NCBI GenBank assembly: GCA_012797915.1
Contig: JAAZOE010000082.1
Location: 1-8,854, forward strand
Direction: 5' to 3'
Length of the DNA: 8,854 nt
DNA from: Candidatus Zixiibacteriota bacterium
GTDB lineage: Bacteria > Zixibacteria > MSB-5A5 > GN15 > JAAZOE01
A program made the position numbers and the translations under genes. How positions within the stretch are numbered: the stretch's first letter is position 1; each line of letters starts with the position of its first letter. Of this stretch, positions 1-6,269 are shown one piece after another. Below the pieces are notes generated by a model. That model was not told the origin of the DNA. It saw only the letters and a list, made by a program, of their open reading frames with translations, and ran no database searches.

Positions 1-3000
1 ACCTGCTCGGACATCACGTACACGTCGCCGTTCCGGTTGGTGAAGACGACGTGGGTCGGGTCGATGGCGATACCGGTGGAGCGGTAGCTCTTGCCGGAAC
101 CGACATAGTACTGATACCCGAACTCGGTGACACCGTTGTCGGCGTTGACGGCCATGAAGTTGGCGTTGTTGTTGCCGACATACAGGCGATTGGGGAAATC
201 GATTTCGCAGGAAAGGGCTCCCTCAATATATGAGGTCGAAGTGTAAAACCCGTCGTGTTTCCACATAACGGCGCCGGTCGATTTCCGCAAGGCCACGAAC
301 GGCGATTCCGATGTCCAGTACCGCAACGACTGGACATAAATTAGATTGTCATCGATGATCGGCGCGGTGTAACCGTTGGTTGAGGACGTGGTCCCCTGCC
401 AAGTGCCGCCGACCGCCCAAATGATGTCGCCGGTGGGATCAATGCAATACCGGGCGCCGGATGGCGGTGAACCGGGAGAAACTTCGGAGGCGAAACTGGA
501 AAGGACATAAAGAGATCCATCGTCGTCAACTGCGATCGGGCCGCGGAATACCTCCTTAGTCACGGTGCCGAGGGTATCCTTGTCGATATCATGACCGGCC
601 AGATCGGCTTCGTCCAGTTGCCAGAGAATGGCGCCGGTCGCAACGTCGATGGCATAGAGGCTGCCACACCCGCCGGCGCCCAGCGTTCCATCCGTACCGA
701 CATAGAGAACATCCACGCCGTTGGAGGAAATCGTCTCCGTCCCGACGCCGTTCAACTGAATTGGATATCCGGGCAGGTCGGCGCCGGTGGCGATATCCAG
801 ACCCTGCAGCTTGCCGTCTTCCGTTTGGAAGAAGATCCCGTCCTGCGAACCAGCCGTCAGGATCACCGATGTCGTATACTGGCTGTTGCCGGTTAGCGGC
901 GTGGTCGTGATCGTCCGGCTCCACATCAGGGTGCCGGTGTTCACGTCGGCCTTGTTGAAGGCCGGGATGTTGCCGCCGCCGAAATAGACATAGCCGTCGG
1001 CGACGGTCGGGGTGTTGCGGAACGCGCTGCCGATGGTCGGCATGCCGGAAACGGTCCAGAGGACCGCGGCGGTGTTGATATCATAGGCAACCAGTTTGGT
1101 GTTGAAGGCGACGATCAGCTTGCCATCAGAGATCACCGGGCGGTTGGAGTTCATGCCGGCCGCCTCATTGGTCCACCACAGGATGTCCTGCTTACAGCGG
1201 GCGTCGCCGGTCGGATCCCAGGAATGTCCGGACCGTCGGAAATCATGACCGCAGGTGGGCCAGTCGTCCCCACCGGGGCAGTTTGGTGGAAGGCCCGGTT
1301 TACAGCAGATAGCCGCCTCGAGGTATCGGTTTCTCGCGCTAAAGGAGGTGGAGTTATCATCCCACCAGAGTGCCGAACCGGGGCCGCCGCAGGTGCCGTC
1401 GTCAGCCAGGATGGCGATGCCGTGTTCCGGGTCCGGGGCCAGCGAGTGAATCCCCACCCAGATTTTGTCCTCGAAGCGGATGTCCTGAGACAACACATCG
1501 ACCGGGGTCATGGCCGGATAGAAGACATAGTCGGCCGGGGTCAGCGTCACCTGCCCCAGCAAAGTGCCCGGTGCACCCGGCAGGCCGTTCCAGGTCAGAC
1601 CGTCGGAGGCGTACACGCGGACCTCGCTGTTGGACGTATACATGGTCGGGATACCCCGGTCATACAACGCCAGGAATACGGAATCCAGACGGCATCCCGG
1701 TTCCCATGAATACGGTTCGAATCCTTCATAGATGGCCAGGACGTTGTTTCCGCTGCCGTCGGGTACGGCGCTGGGCAGGGAAGTATAGACGGCGAGATTG
1801 CAGGCGTTATTCACATGGCGGCACTCGGCGAATTCATCTTCGCAACCATACGAGTACATCAGGAAATTCACATCGACGCCGCTATTGTCGTACAGGGTTT
1901 CCCAACCGCCGGCATGGTATACGGAACTGCGGAGAGCACCGCATGCGCCGTCGTCCGATATGCCGTAGGCCAGGCCGCCGGTGATGTCGTTTGGGGACCA
2001 ACCAACGTGGTACTCCTCCCGAAGGATGATGGTTTCGGCGGAGAGATCGACCACCAGGTAGTCGGGATAGTAGACGATATCGGCGAAGGCCACAGTCGTC
2101 TGATACAACACGTTGGTCAAGTCCGGGAACCCGGCATCATCGCCCCACACGAAGATATCGACGTCGCCGCTCTGATCGCCGTAATCAAAGAAGGCGAGCC
2201 CGACGGTCATCAGGGTTTCCGGGGTATAGGGCGAGAACCGCATGGAGAAATAGTCATTACCATAGGCATCCGGCAGCGGCCAAAGGTAATACGGACTGCA
2301 ATTGTACTCGAGGCGATAGCACCAGGAATAGGGTATATCCGCCGCGCAGTAATCGACGGCCATGGTGTAGGCGTAGTCGGCGGTCCAGACATACCACCCA
2401 GCCGGGTAGTCGCCGGGGAGATAGAAGGAGTGTCGGCCTGTGGCGGAGGCGCCGTTGTCCGACAGAATCGCCAAAACGTTGCCGGCGCCCGAGTTCGGGC
2501 AGTTCACGCCGATGTGATACTCTGCTCCATCGGAATACACCAGGCCGAACGGCCGCAGGTCGGCCGTCACGTACGCCAAACTGGTCGGCAGCGAGGTGTA
2601 CGGAATAGTTACCGTGGCCCGCAGGGTCCCGGGAAACCCGAATCCGTCATCATCCCAAACCAGAATTTCCATGTCGGGCGTCCCCATAAAGGCAGCGGGG
2701 TACACCGCGACATAGGCCGTATACAACGTGCAGTTGTACCCGGCAACGGAGGTAAAGCGCATGTTCTGATAGATGTCACCGTAGGTAGCGCCGGGGACTT
2801 CCCAGAAGTAGGCGAGATCATCGCCGTAGCTGATGCCGTCGCAGAAGTAATCGAGCGGGTTCATTTTCGTCGGGGAGACCGGATGAAGAGCCCCGGGCGC
2901 GAGGGGGCGGTTGAATTCGGAATCGTATTGCGGCGCCACCATCAGGTTTTGATACCCCGGGTGGGTGAGGTCAAGCTTCACCACCGGCGTGACCGGGTCG

Positions 3001-3086
3001 GAATGGGATTCCGAACCCGCCCCCGGGGCGAACGCCCCGAGGAGAATCCCGGTCAGCATGCATGCGATTAGTCTTTTTCCGAACAT
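1..3086 (-). CDS. Large secreted modular protein with C-terminal PQQ-like beta-propeller (partial, C-terminus beyond left edge)
   Basis: The frame is open from the ATG at 3086 to base 1 without a stop, giving 1,028 residues. The start has a strong ribosome binding site (AGGAGGG, 5 nt away). Residues 1 to about 25 form a signal peptide (MFGKRLIACMLTGILLGAFA), so the protein is exported. Three related modules follow, beginning near C82, C256 and C422. The first two share YGDIYQNMRF / YGNDYFSMRF, and then EILVWDDDGFGFPG / VDIFVWGDDAGFPD; the third has VRVYASDGLTWNGLPG at 489. A Cys-rich hinge (CCKPGLPPNCPGG) leads to DDWPTCGHDFRRSGHS (W609), the entry motif typical of PQQ-like/BamB-like propellers. 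Blade motifs of the form TG-x-x-x-W recur with Trp at 677, 722, 822 and 942, plus W890. Such propellers are usually scaffolds; no PQQ enzyme active site is evident. The substrate is unknown. A C-terminal sorting or anchor domain may lie outside the window. Confidence 0.9.
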   Translation of the reverse strand, partial: MFGKRLIACMLTGILLGAFAPGAGSESHSDPVTPVVKLDLTHPGYQNLMVAPQYDSEFNRPLAPGALHPVSPTKMNPLDYFCDGISYGDDLAYFWEVPGATYGDIYQNMRFTSVAGYNCTLYTAYVAVYPAAFMGTPDMEILVWDDDGFGFPGTLRATVTIPYTSLPTSLAYVTADLRPFGLVYSDGAEYHIGVNCPNSGAGNVLAILSDNGASATGRHSFYLPGDYPAGWYVWTADYAYTMAVDYCAADIPYSWCYRLEYNCSPYYLWPLPDAYGNDYFSMRFSPYTPETLMTVGLAFFDYGDQSGDVDIFVWGDDAGFPDLTNVLYQTTVAFADIVYYPDYLVVDLSAETIILREEYHVGWSPNDITGGLAYGISDDGACGALRSSVYHAGGWETLYDNSGVDVNFLMYSYGCEDEFAECRHVNNACNLAVYTSLPSAVPDGSGNNVLAIYEGFEPYSWEPGCRLDSVFLALYDRGIPTMYTSNSEVRVYASDGLTWNGLPGAPGTLLGQVTLTPADYVFYPAMTPVDVLSQDIRFEDKIWVGIHSLAPDPEHGIAILADDGTCGGPGSALWWDDNSTSFSARNRYLEAAICCKPGLPPNCPGGDDWPTCGHDFRRSGHSWDPTGDARCKQDILWWTNEAAGMNSNRPVISDGKLIVAFNTKLVAYDINTAAVLWTVSGMPTIGSAFRNTPTVADGYVYFGGGNIPAFNKADVNTGTLMWSRTITTTPLTGNSQYTTSVILTAGSQDGIFFQTEDGKLQGLDIATGADLPGYPIQLNGVGTETISSNGVDVLYVGTDGTLGAGGCGSLYAIDVATGAILWQLDEADLAGHDIDKDTLGTVTKEVFRGPIAVDDDGSLYVLSSFASEVSPGSPPSGARYCIDPTGDIIWAVGGTWQGTTSSTNGYTAPIIDDNLIYVQSLRYWTSESPFVALRKSTGAVMWKHDGFYTSTSYIEGALSCEIDFPNRLYVGNNNANFMAVNADNGVTEFGYQYYVGSGKSYRSTGIAIDPTHVVFTNRNGDVYVMSEQ

Positions 3087-3091
3087 GATTT

Positions 3092-3098
3092 CCCTCCT
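3092..3098 (-). promoter_or_regulatory. Strong ribosome binding site of the propeller-protein gene
   Basis: On the minus strand the bases read AGGAGGG, 5 nt before the ATG at 3086. This near-perfect Shine-Dalgarno fixes the start codon of a gene whose other end lies outside the window. It agrees with the signal peptide that begins at this Met. Confidence 0.8.
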
Positions 3099-3326
3099 GC
3101 AGACCGAATAGAGGCCTCACCTCGGCGGACGTTCATCCGAACAAGTAGGCTTGCTGTGGTCTCCATATGTGATTCGACAGTCTTTTCGTTCCTTGCGTGT
3201 TTGCCGGTTCCACTACCATGACGATGTTGTCGATACCTCAAGAACCGGGATTGCAGGCAAAGCGGGTATGTGTGAATTCCCCGTTTCCTGGCGACCAGGA
3301 TCACCCAACAGAAATGACTATATATA

Positions 3327-3354
3327 ACGTTACGAAAATTCCTCCCATTGTCAA
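3327..3354 (-). promoter_or_regulatory. Candidate promoter for the propeller-protein gene
   Basis: Read on the minus strand there is an exact TTGACA at 3354-3349, then 16 nt, then TAACGT at 3332-3327, a weak -10 box matching 3 of 6 bases. An AT-rich run (TATATA) follows immediately. Transcription from here would give a leader of roughly 230 nt before the ATG at 3086. The -35 is perfect but the -10 is poor, and sigma-factor consensus in this lineage is unknown. Confidence 0.35.
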
Positions 3355-3518
3355 GCGTATTTATTGCCGCAGAATCGGTTACGGCAGACCTTATCCGTTT
3401 GTGCCCCCGATCGCCGCGCCGCGGTGCTTCCCGGACGATTACGCTCTGCTCCCGGTCACGTTCCTTATCCCGTCGAGTAGGCAACCAAATGACGGTTCCC
3501 ATCGTCCAAGTTCATGGA

Positions 3519-3527
3519 TGATATAAT
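3519..3527 (+). promoter_or_regulatory. Candidate extended -10 promoter for the DUF5916 gene
   Basis: The bases read TGATATAAT, an exact extended -10 element (TGnTATAAT). No good -35 lies at 16 to 18 nt upstream, which is tolerated by extended -10 promoters. A start near 3534 would leave a leader of about 88 nt before the ATG at 3622. Confidence 0.4.
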
Positions 3528-3621
3528 CGCCGTCGGTCGGGTTTAATTCCGGCTGGGCCAATAGACATATCCTGGGCAACAGCAGAGACATCACGGGTGG
3601 AAGCGGCAAGGCGGCGATAGA

Positions 3622-5937
3622 ATGGGCGAACATTGGCGGGGAATCGGTATGCGGTACCATATTTGGCGACGACAGGGCATGATGGGAGCTTTCGTTTGGC
3701 TGGTGGCTCTCATCGCGATGGAACCGGCGGCGGCGACGACGGACAGCACACAGATGCGCCAGTTTCACCCCTCTCTTGATGTGCGACGGGCCGGCGGTGA
3801 GATTAAGATCGACGGCAGCCTGACCGATCCCGGTTGGAACGGGGCGCAGCCAGCCACCAACTTCACCGAGCATTCCCCCGGCGAAGAGGTTAAACCGCCC
3901 GTCGATACCCGGGTTTATGTGACCTACGACGAGCAGAATCTCTATCTGGCGGCGGTCTGCTACGCCAAACCGGCCGAAGTCCGGGCCTCGATGTGCGAAC
4001 GGGAGCAAATCTTTTCCGACGACAACATCGGGTTGTTTTTCGATCCGTACGGAGATGCTTCGCGCGCCTATATCATCAACCTGAATCCCTATGGCATTCA
4101 ATATGATGCCCTTTGGACGCCCAATAACGGCGAGGATTCCAATTTCGACCTGGTGTTTGCCTCAACCGGCCGAATCACCGACTCGGGATACCAGGTGGAG
4201 GCGGCCATTCCATTTAAAAGCCTGCGCTTTCCCAAAAAGCCAGCGCAGGAGTGGAAATTCGAATTTTACCGGCATCACCTGCGGGAGGTGCACTATTCCA
4301 TGTCGTGGGCGACCTATGACAACAACGAATCGTGCTGGCCTTGCCAGTGGGGGACGGTCAAAGGGATCGAAAACGTCGAACCGGGGAAAGGAATGGAACT
4401 TTTGCCCAGCTTTGTCGCCCATCAATCCGGGCGGGTATCCGATCCGGACTGCCCCAAGACCTCGTTCGAAAACGATGATATCCGGGGCGATTTTTCCCTC
4501 GGCGGAAAATACACCGTGGCTTCGGATGCGGTCGTCGAAGCCACCTACAATCCGGACTTCAGTCAGATCGAGGCTGACGCCTCGCAGGTGGATGTCAATA
4601 CCACTTTCGCCCTGTCGTATACGGAAAAACGGCCGTTTTTCCAGGAAGGGATGGACCTGTTCCAGAGCGATTACTTCACGGTCTATACGCGATCGATCAA
4701 TGACCCGAACTGGGCGGCGAAATTCACCGGATCGTCCGGAAAAACCCGCGTGGCGGTGTTGTCGGCGCACGATGAACACACGCTGGCGATTCTGCCGTTC
4801 GAAGAACGGTCGGTCTATGTGCCGATGAACAAAAGCTATTCCAACCTCCTGGCGGTGCGCCAATCGTTCGGCCAAAGCAATTATCTTACCGGCATTCTGA
4901 CTGACCGGCGGTACGATGGCGGCGGCTCCGGCACGCTGGCGACGCTGTGCGGGCGGTTGCGTTTGACCAAGAGCCTGTACCTGCGCGGGCAGGCGGTCCG
5001 AACGTTCACTTCCGAGCCGGATGATACGGTCCTGACCAGCGGCCTCAACGGCGATACGTTCGACGGCGGAAAACATACGGCGGCGTTCGACGGGGAATCG
5101 TTTACCGGCGACGCCCAGTTGGTGGGGCTCGATCTCGACAGCCGGAATTTGTATGTCGGGCTTTCCGCGTATCAACGTACACCGACTTACCGGGCCGATA
5201 ACGGCTTTCAACCGCGCAACGCCGATCGCCGGATGATTTCCTATGCCCAGTACCAGATCCGTCCCAAAGGGACGATCTTCCACCGAATCAGCATCTCCAA
5301 TGAACTCGGCCGCATCTGGAACGATGATCGCCTGCGCAAAGAGGAATGGATTTCCCTGGCCGCCAACGGCCAGTTCCGATTCGCCCAGGCCGGGATCTGG
5401 CTTGGCCACGTGCGGCAAAAGGAGCGGTTCGCCGATGTCGATTTTTCCGGCATTTGGTCGATCGACGCCGAAGTCTGGGCAACGCCGATTCCGGCGTTCG
5501 AATTCGGCGGCAGTATCTCCCATGGCCGCCAGATCGCCCGCCATTTCCTGACCAGGGGAAAGGAAACCACGCTTCATGGATGGGCTGACATCCGTCTGCT
5601 CGGAAGAATATTAGTCGAACCGAACATCACCTATACCCAGAACCGCGATCCGAACACGAAGCAGATGTATTTCTGCGGGTATATCGCCCGAACCAGAGTG
5701 GGATACCAGTTCAACCGGGAGCTGTCGCTGCGGCTGGTCGGGGAATACAACAATTTTTCCCGGCAGTGGAGCGTCGATCCGCTCATCTCCTACCGGATCA
5801 ATCCGCTGTCGACGTTCTACCTCGGGGCGACGTACGATTACGACCGGTACGCCTGCGGGTCGATGCCGGGCCGCTACACGACCTGCCTGTCCCAGCGGCA
5901 GTATTTCATGAAGGTTCAGTATCTCTTCCAGACCTGA
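3622..5937 (+). CDS. CBM9-like domain and DUF5916 outer-membrane beta-barrel protein
   Basis: The product has 771 residues, normal for the DUF5916 family. After a signal peptide (hydrophobic GAFVWLVALIAM, cleavage probably after EPAAA near 38), residues 50-230 resemble a family 9 carbohydrate-binding/DOMON-like domain. Landmarks are IKIDGSLTDPGWNGA, VTYDEQNLYLAAVCY and FFDPYG. The DUF5916 part starts near 255 and carries the hallmark NPDFSQIEADASQVD (310-324) and EKRPFFQEGMDLF (335-347). Alternating aromatic strands then continue to the C-terminus, which ends YFMKVQYLFQT, like the last strand of an outer-membrane barrel. The family's biochemical role is not established; sugar binding is inferred from the fold only. 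The start is ambiguous: codon 10 (ATG at 3649) follows GGCGGGGA with good spacing and gives a more usual signal peptide. The gene stands alone, divergent from the propeller gene. Confidence 0.92.
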   Translation: MGEHWRGIGMRYHIWRRQGMMGAFVWLVALIAMEPAAATTDSTQMRQFHPSLDVRRAGGEIKIDGSLTDPGWNGAQPATNFTEHSPGEEVKPPVDTRVYVTYDEQNLYLAAVCYAKPAEVRASMCEREQIFSDDNIGLFFDPYGDASRAYIINLNPYGIQYDALWTPNNGEDSNFDLVFASTGRITDSGYQVEAAIPFKSLRFPKKPAQEWKFEFYRHHLREVHYSMSWATYDNNESCWPCQWGTVKGIENVEPGKGMELLPSFVAHQSGRVSDPDCPKTSFENDDIRGDFSLGGKYTVASDAVVEATYNPDFSQIEADASQVDVNTTFALSYTEKRPFFQEGMDLFQSDYFTVYTRSINDPNWAAKFTGSSGKTRVAVLSAHDEHTLAILPFEERSVYVPMNKSYSNLLAVRQSFGQSNYLTGILTDRRYDGGGSGTLATLCGRLRLTKSLYLRGQAVRTFTSEPDDTVLTSGLNGDTFDGGKHTAAFDGESFTGDAQLVGLDLDSRNLYVGLSAYQRTPTYRADNGFQPRNADRRMISYAQYQIRPKGTIFHRISISNELGRIWNDDRLRKEEWISLAANGQFRFAQAGIWLGHVRQKERFADVDFSGIWSIDAEVWATPIPAFEFGGSISHGRQIARHFLTRGKETTLHGWADIRLLGRILVEPNITYTQNRDPNTKQMYFCGYIARTRVGYQFNRELSLRLVGEYNNFSRQWSVDPLISYRINPLSTFYLGATYDYDRYACGSMPGRYTTCLSQRQYFMKVQYLFQT

Positions 5938-5975
5938 CCGCATTCGGATCGCGCGGCCGACAGGCAAAGTCTCAG

Positions 5976-6003
5976 AAAAAAGAAAACCCACCCGAGGGGC
6001 GGA
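5976..6003 (-). terminator. Rho-independent terminator of the flavoprotein operon
   Basis: Read on the minus strand, CCGCCC, loop CTC and GGGTGG form a 6-bp stem with one G-U pair, extendable by one T-G pair. It is followed directly by TTTTCTTTTTT. This is a standard intrinsic terminator for leftward transcription. It lies about 270 nt past the stop codon at 6270, so the operon would have a long structured 3' end. The reverse direction has no U-tract, so it should not stop the plus-strand gene. Confidence 0.55.
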
Positions 6004-6014
6004 ATATGAAGCAC

Positions 6015-6040
6015 GGCGTCAGGAAGGGATTTCTGACGCC
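6015..6040. repeat. Inverted repeat, 11-bp stem with 4-nt loop
   Basis: GGCGTCAGGAA, loop GGGA, TTTCTGACGCC form an 11-bp stem with one G-U pair. There is no T-run on either side, so it is not a textbook terminator by itself. On the minus strand it lies just before the terminator at 5976-6003 and may protect the transcript's 3' end. On the plus strand it is the first strong hairpin after the DUF5916 stop codon. Confidence 0.6.
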
Positions 6041-6153
6041 GCTGGCTATCGTTCATCGGTCTATCCCACCGCATGCGGATTGTTGAAAAAGAGTTGCCCA
6101 CATTCGAGGGCCGTTGTTTCCGCGTACCAAAAACATCCATAAATCGTTGAGGG

Positions 6154-6198
6154 GCGGCAGGTCACAATTCCGATTTCATCGGAATCAAGACCTGCCGC
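6154..6198. repeat. 45-nt composite hairpin with two perfect stems
   Basis: The outer arms GCGGCAGGTC and GACCTGCCGC are a perfect 10-bp match. Inside them ATTCCGAT and ATCGGAAT give a perfect 8-bp stem around a TTC loop. The stems are separated by a symmetrical 3x3 unpaired bulge (ACA/CAA). The structure is equally strong on both strands. No T-run follows, which argues against a simple terminator. A dispersed palindromic element (REP-like), an RNA-processing structure or a protein-binding site are all possible. Confidence 0.75.
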
Positions 6199-6269
6199 AA
6201 CCTTTACGCCGGGTTTCTCAACGCACCCCGCCAGTGGCGGAGCGAGGCAGCCGGCTCGTTGTCGTATTG

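Larger units (their letters stand above)
3087..3621. other. Divergent intergenic region (535 bp)
   Basis: No convincing gene lies here. Short open frames on both strands have no recognisable protein character and extend into neighbouring genes in other frames. The stretch separates two divergent envelope-protein genes and has a more AT-rich centre around 3311-3370, as expected for promoters. It contains a minus-strand TTGACA box, a plus-strand extended -10 (TGATATAAT), and a small hairpin at 3286-3300 (TCCTGG, loop CGA, CCAGGA). I looked for a riboswitch in the leader of the minus-strand gene and saw no match that I could defend. Confidence 0.6.
5938..6269. other. Convergent intergenic region rich in inverted repeats (332 bp)
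   Basis: This region lies between the ends of the plus-strand DUF5916 gene and the minus-strand flavoprotein operon. I see no convincing gene. It holds a minus-strand terminator (5976-6003), a 26-nt hairpin (6015-6040), a 10-bp perfect palindrome CCGCATGCGG (6069-6078), a 45-nt two-stem hairpin (6154-6198) and a short CCGCC/GGCGG stem (6228-6240). No clear plus-strand terminator for the DUF5916 gene is seen. The density of palindromes suggests 3'-UTR structures or a dispersed intergenic repeat. Confidence 0.6.

Noticed and set aside
1342..1351. AAAGGAGGTG on the plus strand, a perfect Shine-Dalgarno
   Set aside because: It lies inside the minus-strand propeller gene and no plausible plus-strand gene starts after it; chance match.
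1815..3071. 418-codon open frame on the plus strand
   Set aside because: It is antisense to the propeller-protein gene, whose frame gives clear domain motifs, a signal peptide and a strong ribosome binding site. The plus-strand translation has no recognisable domain and arises from GC-rich codon use.
3060..3071. Lipobox-like LIAC at residues 6-9 of the propeller protein
   Set aside because: The Cys comes before the hydrophobic core of the signal peptide, whereas a lipobox Cys must follow it. The protein is better read as having an ordinary signal peptide.
3150..3230. Possible cyclic-di-GMP riboswitch fragment (ACGCAAGG) in the minus-strand leader
   Set aside because: Only a few bases resemble the GEMM consensus; the tetraloop, receptor and second conserved block are absent.
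4162..5577. 471-codon open frame on the minus strand
   Set aside because: It lies wholly antisense to the DUF5916 gene. Its Arg/Gly/Pro-rich translation has no domain signature and matches a codon-bias shadow.
6006..6086. 26-codon open frame (ATGAAGCACGGC...) after GAGGGG
   Set aside because: It runs through the 26-nt hairpin, has no hydrophobic or other protein character, and is better explained by the inverted repeats.
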